A stretch of DNA of 6,068 bases, from positions 1-6,068 of the forward strand of contig JAOZTO010000161.1 of assembly GCA_029942265.1 (NCBI GenBank). The letters are read 5' to 3'. A program made the position numbers and the translations under genes. Every line of letters begins with the position of its first letter. Position 1 is the first letter of the stretch. Source of the DNA: Desulfocapsa sp. (GTDB taxonomy: Bacteria > Desulfobacterota > Desulfobulbia > Desulfobulbales > Desulfocapsaceae). The notes under the pieces are model-generated. The model did no database searches. It saw only the letters and a list, made by a program, of their open reading frames with translations, and had not been told where the DNA came from. Shown here in pieces: positions 1 to 6,054 of this stretch.

Positions 1-16
1 ACATTTACAATTCAGT

Positions 17-41
17 GGTCTGGGCTGTTTTGAACCCAACC
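17..41 (+). other. Stem-loop at the left edge, upstream of the rplJ leader
   Basis: Bases 17-24 (GGTCTGGG) pair with 35-41 (CCCAACC), giving seven base pairs with C20 bulged and a ten-base loop. No T tract follows, so it is not a convincing intrinsic terminator. It may be a processing site or the tail of a structure belonging to the upstream gene, expected to be rplA. None of the three forward frames in bases 1-100 gives a recognisable L1 C-terminus, so the upstream gene appears to end before the window. Confidence 0.3.
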
Positions 42-95
42 CGAATATTTACTGTTTGTATTCAAAATAATGAGACAAACATTTAATTATAAAAG

Positions 96-123
96 TTTGG
101 ATAGTACACAAGATTACTATGAT
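96..123 (+). promoter_or_regulatory. Weak candidate promoter ahead of the rplJ leader
   Basis: TATGAT at 118-123 matches the sigma-70 -10 consensus at five of six positions. The best -35 at a workable distance is TTTGGA (96-101) with a 16-base spacer, which is a poor match. A start near 130 would place the whole L10 leader fold in the transcript. TATAAA at 88-93 is an alternative -10 without a recognisable -35. In many bacteria rplJ has its own promoter after rplA, so a promoter here is plausible, but the sequence support is thin. Confidence 0.25.
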
Positions 124-158
124 CTTACTTGATCAAACGAAAATTGTGCCCTAACCAA

Positions 159-230
159 TTTTTTGTTAAAGTCGAAGACAGCAGGTACCGCAAGGTTTAA
201 TCACACTATGTGTCCTGCCGAGGCAAAGGA
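159..230 (+). ncRNA. L10 leader: autoregulatory RNA upstream of rplJ
   Basis: The blocks GACAGCAGGT (177-186) and CCTGCCGAGG (214-223) match the conserved core that I recall for the ribosomal protein L10 leader family. GCAGG (181-185) pairs with CCTGC (214-218). Inside that helix sit two small hairpins: ACC/GGT (187-189, 194-196) closed by a GCAA tetraloop of the GNRA type, and CACA/TGTG (202-205, 209-212). Outside, 159-165 can pair with 224-230 (seven pairs, two of them G-U), leaving an internal loop with GAAGACA on one side and CGAGG on the other. That asymmetry suits the kink-turn-like element described for this family. The known role is binding of the L10(L7/L12) complex, which represses translation of rplJ and rplL. 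Position (about 120 bases before the start of rplJ) and fold agree. The exact 5' and 3' limits are uncertain. Confidence 0.85.
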
Positions 231-232
231 AA

Positions 233-260
233 ATATATCTTCATGTAAGTTAAGATATAT
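233..260 (+). other. Perfect 9-bp stem-loop in the rplJ leader
   Basis: ATATATCTT (233-241) pairs perfectly with AAGATATAT (252-260) around a ten-base loop. It starts three bases after the outer helix of the L10 leader fold. It is A/T-rich and has no T tract, so it is more likely a regulatory or processing element than a terminator. Confidence 0.5.
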
Positions 261-290
261 GAACCGTATCCGCTGTTGAGACTCTATGGC

Positions 291-316
291 ATTCTATCTG
301 TTTTTTTGGATAGAAT
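291..316 (+). other. Perfect 8-bp stem-loop with a T7 loop just before the rplJ ribosome binding site
   Basis: ATTCTATC (291-298) pairs with GATAGAAT (309-316). The ten-base loop holds seven consecutive T residues (301-307). In RNA this is a U-rich, single-stranded loop 22 bases before the Shine-Dalgarno sequence. Because the U run is in the loop and not after the stem, this is not an intrinsic terminator in this fold. Confidence 0.5.
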
Positions 317-338
317 AAAGAGTAACTAAACTGATTGT

Positions 339-346
339 AGGAGGAG
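339..346 (+). promoter_or_regulatory. Strong Shine-Dalgarno of rplJ (AGGAGGAG)
   Basis: AGGAGG (339-344) lies six bases before the TTG at 351. This near-perfect site fixes the start at a non-ATG codon. No in-frame ATG at a usable distance competes with it. Confidence 0.9.
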
Positions 347-350
347 AACT

Positions 351-872
351 TTGAACCGTGAAGATAAAACAGCAATAGTCTCTGAGTTGAATGATTCATT
401 CAGCCGTGCTACATTTACTGTAGTAACAGATTATTGTGGTTTGAAGGTTTCAGAATTACAGGATCTTCGCATTCAATTGCGTAACTGCAACTCTGAGATT
501 CGAATTGCCAAGAATACTCTTCTTAAAAGAGCAGTAGCGGATACTACTTGTGATATGCTTGTTGATGATTTCACAGGAACCACAGCCGTAGTAATGGGCT
601 ATGATGATCCGGTTGCGCCAGCAAAAGCAATTGCGAATTTTGTTAAAGAACATGAAAAAATGCAAATTCGTTCTGCCGCCCTTGATGGAGAGAAAATTTC
701 ATCTGAAGACATAATTGCTCTGTCCAAACTTCCATCTAAGGAAGTGCTTCTTGGACAGTTTCTTTCAGTTCTTAATAGTGTACCCACTGGACTTGTTCAA
801 GTACTCTCAGGAGTTCCACGAACATTTCTGTATGGTCTACAGGCAATTAAGGAACAGAAAGAACAAGCATAA
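351..872 (+). CDS. rplJ: 50S ribosomal protein L10
   Basis: L10 is the base of the ribosomal stalk. Its N-terminal domain binds 23S rRNA with L11, and its C-terminal helix carries the L7/L12 dimers. In this 173-residue protein, a usual length for the family, the N-terminal domain spans about 1-100, with DYCGL at 27-31 (the family usually has DYRGL) and the hallmark KNTLLKRA at 54-61. GYDDPV follows at 83-88, LPSKEVLLG at 127-135, and the C-terminal helix for L7/L12 runs from about 135 to the end. The TTG start is chosen from the strong Shine-Dalgarno and because MNRE is a normal L10 beginning. It is followed after 77 bases by rplL, its stalk partner. The L10 leader upstream suggests feedback control by the L10-L7/L12 complex. 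The blocks at 83-88 and 127-135 and the AIKEQKE end resemble Desulfovibrionales L10 as I remember it. The identification is firm. Confidence 0.97.
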   Translation: MNREDKTAIVSELNDSFSRATFTVVTDYCGLKVSELQDLRIQLRNCNSEIRIAKNTLLKRAVADTTCDMLVDDFTGTTAVVMGYDDPVAPAKAIANFVKEHEKMQIRSAALDGEKISSEDIIALSKLPSKEVLLGQFLSVLNSVPTGLVQVLSGVPRTFLYGLQAIKEQKEQA

Positions 873-890
873 GTTTTCTGATAACAACAA

Positions 891-914
891 ATGGTTTCCG
901 GAAAAGCAAACCAT
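891..914 (+). other. 7-bp hairpin between rplJ and rplL
   Basis: ATGGTTT (891-897) pairs perfectly with AAACCAT (908-914) around a ten-base loop, followed by AATTTT (915-920). The stem is short and the T run brief. It could be a weak attenuator or an RNase site that shapes the L10 to L7/L12 ratio. The role is inferred. Confidence 0.35.
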
Positions 915-949
915 AATTTTAAAACGATTTATAATAGAGGTATATACTC

Positions 950-1330
950 ATGGCTGTATCAAAAGAAGATGTAATCGATTTCCTTGCTAATATGTCCGTT
1001 CTTGAGCTTTCTGAACTTATCAAAGAACTTGAAGAAAAATTTGGAGTTTCTGCTGCTGCGCCAGCTGCAGTTGCAGTTGCTGGTGCTCCGGTTGAAGGTG
1101 GAGAAGCAGCTGCCGAACAGACTGAATTTGATGTTATTCTTGCTACCGTTGGTGATGCAAAAATTAAAGTAATCAAAGAAGTTCGTGCAATTACATCACT
1201 TGGATTGAAAGAAGCTAAGGGACTTGTTGAAGGCGCCCCTACTCCTATAAAAGAAGGTGTATCCAAGGATGAAGCAGAAGAGATCAAAACACAGATTGAA
1301 GCAGTTGGTGCAACTGTAGAAATCAAGTAA
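950..1330 (+). CDS. rplL: 50S ribosomal protein L7/L12
   Basis: L7/L12 is the multicopy acidic stalk protein. Its C-terminal domain contacts EF-Tu, EF-G, IF2 and release factors and supports GTP hydrolysis. The 126 residues divide into an N-terminal dimerisation and L10-binding part (about 1-33, with [17 protein letters not shown] at 17-33), a flexible Ala/Gly/Val-rich hinge (about 34-57) and a C-terminal globular domain (about 58-126). In the globular domain the factor-binding surface is intact: KIKVIKEVR at 71-79 and GLKEAK at 85-90 correspond to E. coli K65-R73 and the block ending at K84. The VEIK ending is typical. The start ATG has GAGGT (937-941) eight bases upstream. The gene lies 77 bases after rplJ and is followed by two strong hairpins, which would cut the transcription reaching rpoB. 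Nothing is broken or missing. Confidence 0.98.
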   Translation: MAVSKEDVIDFLANMSVLELSELIKELEEKFGVSAAAPAAVAVAGAPVEGGEAAAEQTEFDVILATVGDAKIKVIKEVRAITSLGLKEAKGLVEGAPTPIKEGVSKDEAEEIKTQIEAVGATVEIK

Positions 1331-1339
1331 TATACCACA

Positions 1340-1370
1340 TAAGAAACCTAGCATTAGTCTAGGTTTCTTA
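1340..1370 (+). terminator. Terminator/attenuator hairpin 1 after rplL
   Basis: A perfect 12-bp stem forms between 1340-1351 and 1359-1370 around the seven-base loop CATTAGT (1352-1358). It starts ten bases after the rplL stop codon. The tail (GTGTTT) is only moderately T-rich, so termination may be partial. The position fits the rplL-rpoB attenuator known from E. coli, which reduces polymerase subunit expression relative to ribosomal proteins. Confidence 0.75.
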
Positions 1371-1378
1371 GTGTTTAG

Positions 1379-1425
1379 ACTATACGCTACATGTGCTTAA
1401 TGCCGTGTCGCGTATAGTAGTTTTT
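1379..1425 (+). terminator. Terminator/attenuator hairpin 2 after rplL, with T5 tail
   Basis: ACTATACGC (1379-1387) pairs perfectly with GCGTATAGT (1410-1418). After one mismatch (T1388/C1409) pairing continues between 1389-1393 and 1404-1408 (one G-U). After a bulged T1394 there are two more pairs, closing on the loop TTAAT (1397-1401). TTTTT follows at 1421-1425, two bases past the stem, and a further T9 run lies at 1437-1445. It is the best intrinsic terminator shape in the window and stands eight bases after hairpin 1. A second TATAGT (1430-1435) could compete for the 5' arm. Confidence 0.75.
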
Positions 1426-1445
1426 ATAATATAGTATTTTTTTTT

Positions 1446-1745
1446 AGACGATAATAACGTCAAAACAGGACGATAGGTTGTTTTGTTGTGCCGATCAAGA
1501 TTCTAATATACAACTGTGTATTGCTATGAAAATATCTGTTATGAGAGCTCCTTGCATTATACTAGTCTGTTGTTTGAGGTCTGATTGTCACAACCAATTA
1601 ACTCCACGGTTTCTGTAGCACCATCCCTTTTTTTAATATCCTGACTTTACAGTACTTAACTGTAAGTCGTTTAATCCCATCTGTCGCCTGTTTTGGTTTG
1701 TCAATGGGAATACAATTTTCTGTTAAAGGTATCACGAGGTAAATT
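1446..1745 (+). promoter_or_regulatory. rpoB leader region with several weak stem-loops, no gene
   Basis: No protein-coding frame here looks real. Three stem-loops can be drawn. CAAAACA/TGTTTTG (1461-1467, 1479-1485) is 7 bp with an 11-base loop. GACTTTACAGT/ACTGTAAGTC (1643-1653, 1659-1668) is 10 bp with one bulged T. TCCCAT/ATGGGA (1675-1680, 1704-1709) is 6 bp with a 23-base loop. TATACT at 1558-1563 could be a -10 element but lacks a good -35 (TCTGTT at 1535-1540), and TCTAAT at 1502-1507 with TTGTTT at 1478-1483 is equally weak. If the preceding hairpins terminate most transcripts, a promoter in this region would be needed for rpoB, or else the hairpins leak. Confidence 0.4.
1736..1740 (+). 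promoter_or_regulatory. Shine-Dalgarno of rpoB (GAGGT)
   Basis: GAGGT (1736-1740) lies five bases before the ATG at 1746. It supports this start, as does the N-terminal sequence, which begins in the usual place for beta subunits (a basic stretch followed by PPHLI and SYEKFLQ). Confidence 0.8.
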
Positions 1746-4700
1746 ATGGAAAGAGTGAGAAAAAACTTTGCTAAGGCTCCATCTATCATGGCTCCTCCGC
1801 ATTTAATTTCCATGCAGCGAATTTCTTATGAGAAATTCCTGCAGATTGATGTAGATCCTAAAAAACGCGAGAATTTTGGTCTACAAGCAATCTTTAATAA
1901 TGTCTTTCCTATCAACGATTTCAATGGACATTGTTCACTTGAATTTGTCAGTTATTCTTTTGGTATAGCTAAATATACTATTGCAGAATGTCAGCAACGG
2001 GGAATGACATATGATATTCCAGTAAAAATCACTGTACGTCTGATTACTTTTGATGTTGATGAAGATACTGAAGTACAGACCATTCGTGACATTAAAGAAC
2101 AGGAAGTATTTCTTGGCGCTCTTCCACTGATGACTGGTGACGGTGTTTTTGTAGTAAATGGTACCGAACGTGCAATAGTCTCACAGTTACAGCGTTCACC
2201 AGGTTTATTTTTCACTCATGATAATGGGAAAAAGCACTCTTCAGGAAAACTCCTTTATTCAGCACGAATAATTCCTGTTCGTGGTTCGTGGATAGATCTT
2301 GAATTTGATATCAAGGATATCCTTCATGTTCGCATAGATCGAAGACGAAAATTTCCTATCACTACACTTTTAAAAGCTCTTGATTATGAAACGAAAGAAG
2401 GAGACGTGCAGCAATATAGTGCAGAAAATCTTCTTCGTAAATTTTATCCTACACTTAAAGTAAAACAAGAAAAGGATTCATATTATATTGAGTTTAGGCC
2501 TGAAACTGTTCAGGGACAACGCCTTGAATTTGATCTTGTTGATCCTGCTACCGGTGATATTCTTGGTAAAGAAGGAAAGAAACTAGGGAAGGCTCTTTGT
2601 CGCAGAATCGCTGATGCTGGTATTGAATACTTACGAATTTCGAAAGATAATCTAGATGAAAAGTACCTAGTTTCTGACTCTATACAACCAGAAACTGGTG
2701 AAATTCTTGCTCCCTGTAACGCTTTAATTACTGAAAGTATACTTGAATCTTTCACAGAAGCTGGAATCAAAGAATTTGAAATATTGCATATAGATGGCAT
2801 TACCTATTCTGACACCTTTCGCAAAACTCTTGCACTTGATAAGGTTAATACCTGTCATGAGGCAATACTTGAAATTTATCGAAGGCTCCGACCTTCTAGT
2901 CCTCCAACTATCGAAGTTGCTCAGGGCTTTTTCCATAATTTGTTTTTCAATGTAGATCTGTATGATTTGTCTGAAGTCGGTCGTTATAAAATTAATGCAC
3001 GCCTCGGCCTTGATACAAGTATTGACCATCGTGCTCTCACTAAAGATGATATCATTGAATCCGTTTTACATCTTGTTCGGTTAAAGGATAGTCAGGGGGA
3101 CGTTGATGATATCGATCACCTTGGTAATCGTCGTGTGCGTACTGTTGGGGAACTTGTTGAAAACCAATACCGAATGGGTTTGATCAGGATGGAACGTGCC
3201 ACCAAGGAACGTATGACGCTACAGGAAGTTGAGGCAATGATGCCTCACGATCTTGTAAATCCTAAACCTATTTCTGCTGCAATAAAAGAATTTTTCGGAA
3301 GCTCACAATTGTCTCAGTTTATGGATCAGACAAACCCCCTCTCTGAAGTAACTCATAAACGTCGTCTCTCAGCCCTTGGACCTGGCGGGCTCTCTCGTGA
3401 GCGAGCAGGCTTTGAGGTTCGTGATGTTCATCCAACACATTATGGACGTATCTGTCCTGTGGAAACACCTGAAGGGCCCAATATCGGATTAATTGTTTCT
3501 CTTGCAACGTATGCTCGTGTAAATCCTTACGGTTTTATTGAGACACCATATCGAAAAGTTGAAGACAGTATTGTTCTTGACGAGGTCAAATATTTAAGTG
3601 CATTACAGGAACAAAAACAATTTATTGCTCCTGCCGCTGTTGAGTGTGATGGTAATAACAAAATTATAGCTGAAAGGTTGATTGTCCGTGAAGAGGGTGA
3701 AGTTGTATCCGTCAATGCCGATCAAATTAGCTATATGGATATAGCTCCGAATCAGCTTGTTAGTGTCGCCGCATCTCTTATTCCATTTCTAGAAAATGAT
3801 GATGCGAACCGTGCTCTTATGGGATCAAACATGCAACGCCAAGCAGTACCGTTGATGGTTACTGATGCTCCGATCGTCGGTACGGGAATGGAACGCTATG
3901 TCGCACGTGATTCCGGTGCATGTTTACTTTCCGGTGGTGAAGGGAGTGTTGAAGAAGTTGACTCTAATCGAATAGTTGTTCGCTATGACACCCCAGGTAT
4001 TGATGGTTTTGATACTGGAGTTGGAGTATATCGACTGTCCAAATATAAAAAGTCCAATCAGAATACTTGTTTCACTCAAACTCCTTTAGTATTTCCTGGG
4101 GCACGTGTAGAAAAAGGAACTGTCCTTGCCGATGGACCTTCGTGTGAATCTGGAGAACTTGCACTTGGAAAAAACATAACAATCGCCTTTATGCCTTGGC
4201 GAGGATTTAACTTTGAGGATTCAATACTTGTGAATGAACGACTACTCAAAGAAGACACCTTTACTTCCGTACATATTGAAGTATTTGAAACAATGGCTCG
4301 TGACACCAAACTTGGTAAAGAAGAAATAACACGCGACATTCCAAACGTTAGTGAAGAAACTCTTCGTAACCTAGATGAGTCTGGAATCGTAAGGGTCGGA
4401 GCTGATGTTCATGCAGGAGATACTTTAGTTGGAAAAGTTACACCTAAAGGTGAATCAATGCTTTCCCCTGAAGAAAAACTGCTACGTGCTATCTTTGGTG
4501 AAAAAGCACAGGATGTCAAAGATTCTTCACTTCGTGTTCCGCCAGGTGTTGAGGGTGTTGTAATTGATGCAAAGGTCTATTCTCGTAAAGGAGTGGATAA
4601 AGATGAACGATCTCTCATGATTGAAGATATAGAGATTGAACGTCTGAATAAAGATAAACTTGATGAACTTAGCAGTCTGAAACATGGCGTCTGTGGTGAG

Positions 4701-5852
4701 ATTGGCGAATTGATGGATGGCCGAACAGTTAAACATGACGTGTGCGATAAAAAGGGAAAAGTTCTTGTTAAACTCGGCAAGAAAATGAAATCCGAATTCG
4801 CAGAAAAGGTTGGATTTGCTAAACTTAAGGAAATTGATTTTTCAGAAAAATCCAAATTTGCAACCGATATAGATGATGCCTATGAACGTTATCAAAATCA
4901 AAAAAATCTTATCACTGCTCGTTATGATGGTATCATTGAGCGGATGAAAAAAGGAGACGATCTTCCTCCAGGCGTTGTGAAAATGGTGAAGGTATATGTT
5001 GCCACGAAACGCAAACTTTCTGTTGGTGATAAGATGGCTGGACGCCATGGAAATAAAGGTGTTGTCTCCAGACTTCTTCCAGAAGAAGATATGCCGTTTT
5101 TTGCTGATGGCACCACTGTTGATATTGTTTTGAATCCTCTGGGCGTACCGTCTCGTATGAACGTCGGACAGGTTCTTGAAGTTCATCTTGGATTTGCTGC
5201 AAAAAAAATAGGCAAACAGTTATCAGATCTTGCACAGGCTGAAGAGATCGATGCAATTAAAACAAAAATGCAGGCAGTCTATTCAAAGAAAGAGTACCAG
5301 GCCATTACTGGTGATATGAGTGATGCCGATCTATTCGATTGGTGTCGAAAACACTATAGAGGTATTCATGTTGCAACTCCAGTATTTGATGGCGCACCAG
5401 AAACTGAAATTCGGCGTTTATTGGTTGAGGGTGGAGTTGATGAAGTAGGGCAGAGTCAGTTATATGATGGTCTTACTGGCGAACCTTTTGCCAACCAGGT
5501 AACAGTTGGTGTCATGTATATGCTAAAACTACATCACTTGGTTGATAATAAAATTCATGCCCGTTCAACAGGCCCCTATTCTCTTGTAACGCAACAGCCT
5601 CTTGGCGGTAAAGCACAGTTTGGTGGCCAGAGATTAGGTGAGATGGAAGTGTGGGCAATGGAAGCATACGGTGCCGCTTACACCTTAAAAGAGTTTTTGA
5701 CAGTTAAGTCTGATGATGTTGAAGGCCGAACTACAATGTATGAGCGTATTGTTAAGGGCAATAACTTCCTTACAACAGGATTGCCTGAGTCTTTTCATGT
5801 GCTTGTGAAAGAGCTTCAGGGACTTTGTTTGGATATGGAATTACTGGAATAG
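1746..5852 (+). CDS. rpoB: DNA-directed RNA polymerase subunit beta
   Basis: Beta forms one pincer of the core RNA polymerase and, with beta', the active site. At 1368 residues it is full length (E. coli 1342). The protrusion and lobe regions come first, with an insertion at about 255-375 matching the E. coli lineage-specific insertion SI1. The rifampicin-pocket cluster is FFGSSQLSQFMDQTNPLSE at 516-534, then H537, R540 and S542, and CPVETPEGPNIGLI at 570-583. MGSNMQRQAVPL is at 692-703. WRGFNFEDSI contains E824 and D825 (E. coli E813, D814). FGEKAQDVKDSSLRVPPG begins at 917, and an SI2-like insertion lies at about 950-1073. GDKMAGRHGNKGV carries K1096 and K1104 (E. coli K1065, K1073), and HARSTG begins at H1271 (E. 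coli H1237). The C-terminal clamp part starts with QPLGGKAQFGGQR (1284-1296) and ends in PESFHVLVKEL. No frameshift or missing catalytic residue is seen. Residues linked to rifampicin resistance are wild type. Confidence 0.99.
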   Translation: MERVRKNFAKAPSIMAPPHLISMQRISYEKFLQIDVDPKKRENFGLQAIFNNVFPINDFNGHCSLEFVSYSFGIAKYTIAECQQRGMTYDIPVKITVRLITFDVDEDTEVQTIRDIKEQEVFLGALPLMTGDGVFVVNGTERAIVSQLQRSPGLFFTHDNGKKHSSGKLLYSARIIPVRGSWIDLEFDIKDILHVRIDRRRKFPITTLLKALDYETKEGDVQQYSAENLLRKFYPTLKVKQEKDSYYIEFRPETVQGQRLEFDLVDPATGDILGKEGKKLGKALCRRIADAGIEYLRISKDNLDEKYLVSDSIQPETGEILAPCNALITESILESFTEAGIKEFEILHIDGITYSDTFRKTLALDKVNTCHEAILEIYRRLRPSSPPTIEVAQGFFHNLFFNVDLYDLSEVGRYKINARLGLDTSIDHRALTKDDIIESVLHLVRLKDSQGDVDDIDHLGNRRVRTVGELVENQYRMGLIRMERATKERMTLQEVEAMMPHDLVNPKPISAAIKEFFGSSQLSQFMDQTNPLSEVTHKRRLSALGPGGLSRERAGFEVRDVHPTHYGRICPVETPEGPNIGLIVSLATYARVNPYGFIETPYRKVEDSIVLDEVKYLSALQEQKQFIAPAAVECDGNNKIIAERLIVREEGEVVSVNADQISYMDIAPNQLVSVAASLIPFLENDDANRALMGSNMQRQAVPLMVTDAPIVGTGMERYVARDSGACLLSGGEGSVEEVDSNRIVVRYDTPGIDGFDTGVGVYRLSKYKKSNQNTCFTQTPLVFPGARVEKGTVLADGPSCESGELALGKNITIAFMPWRGFNFEDSILVNERLLKEDTFTSVHIEVFETMARDTKLGKEEITRDIPNVSEETLRNLDESGIVRVGADVHAGDTLVGKVTPKGESMLSPEEKLLRAIFGEKAQDVKDSSLRVPPGVEGVVIDAKVYSRKGVDKDERSLMIEDIEIERLNKDKLDELSSLKHGVCGEIGELMDGRTVKHDVCDKKGKVLVKLGKKMKSEFAEKVGFAKLKEIDFSEKSKFATDIDDAYERYQNQKNLITARYDGIIERMKKGDDLPPGVVKMVKVYVATKRKLSVGDKMAGRHGNKGVVSRLLPEEDMPFFADGTTVDIVLNPLGVPSRMNVGQVLEVHLGFAAKKIGKQLSDLAQAEEIDAIKTKMQAVYSKKEYQAITGDMSDADLFDWCRKHYRGIHVATPVFDGAPETEIRRLLVEGGVDEVGQSQLYDGLTGEPFANQVTVGVMYMLKLHHLVDNKIHARSTGPYSLVTQQPLGGKAQFGGQRLGEMEVWAMEAYGAAYTLKEFLTVKSDDVEGRTTMYERIVKGNNFLTTGLPESFHVLVKELQGLCLDMELLE

Positions 5853-5859
5853 TTACAGA

Positions 5860-5892
5860 TCAGTGTTTTGCCAGTTATCGGCTACTCACTGA
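5860..5892 (+). other. Imperfect stem-loop just after rpoB
   Basis: TCAGTG (5860-5865) pairs with CACTGA (5887-5892), with an inner GCC/GGC helix (5870-5872, 5880-5882) across an internal loop. It starts eight bases after the rpoB stop. No T tract follows, so it is probably a processing or stability element and not a terminator. A short AGTGA/TCACT hairpin (5920-5924, 5929-5933) lies a little further on. Confidence 0.35.
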
Positions 5893-5963
5893 ATATTTAC
5901 GAATTAATGATAATATGCTAGTGATAATTCACTGTGCAAGATGTTGTAACGAATAATAACTAT

Positions 5964-6026
5964 GAGGAGAGTTATCAGTGTGTGAGGTTCCACATTGGCT
6001 TTAAGACTAACTCTATTCTCTTTTTT
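5964..6026 (+). promoter_or_regulatory. Possible attenuator-like element before rpoC
   Basis: AGAGTTA (5968-5974) is perfectly complementary to TAACTCT (6008-6014). Three more pairs, GAG (5964-5966) with CTC (6018-6020), are possible across an internal loop, and T6 follows directly (6021-6026). The same 5' segment can instead form a local hairpin, ATAACT/AGTTAT (5956-5961, 5970-5975). The two folds exclude each other. The long fold has a 33-base loop, which weakens it as a terminator. A regulatory switch is an inference. Confidence 0.3.
5978..6004 (+). CDS. Possible 8-codon leader ORF before rpoC
   Basis: GAGGAG (5964-5969) is a good Shine-Dalgarno eight bases before a GTG at 5978, which opens the frame MCEVPHWL followed by TAA. 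The ORF lies in the loop of the long 5964-6020 pairing, so ribosomes on it could affect that structure, as in leader-peptide attenuation. An alternative reading is ATG at 5962 (MRRVISV then TGA), which overlaps the same purine-rich stretch and has no good ribosome site of its own. Tiny ORFs with a purine-rich site occur by chance, so only comparison with relatives can decide. Confidence 0.2.
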   Translation: MCEVPHWL

Positions 6027-6054
6027 AACCCTATACTGAGGGGGATGTACTTTC

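Noticed and set aside
1..350. tRNA gene or L1 C-terminus in the left flank
   Set aside because: No cloverleaf arms or T-loop sequence are seen, and the forward frames in bases 1-100 stop early without L1-like sequence.
715..990. 91-residue + strand frame overlapping the end of rplJ and the start of rplL
   Set aside because: It overlaps two certain genes in another frame, has no Shine-Dalgarno and looks like no known family.
919..1338. 139-residue open frame on the - strand across rplL
   Set aside because: It is the antisense shadow of rplL. Its Ser/Ala/Thr-rich composition mirrors the Ala-rich hinge, and no ribosome site or family resemblance is seen.
1598..1813. 71-residue - strand frame in the rpoB leader
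   Set aside because: It runs into the rpoB coding start on the opposite strand, and the protein shows no recognisable features.
4842..5256. Overlapping - strand frames of 64 to 114 residues within rpoB
   Set aside because: They lie over the conserved catalytic region of beta, so they are held open by constraint on the other strand.
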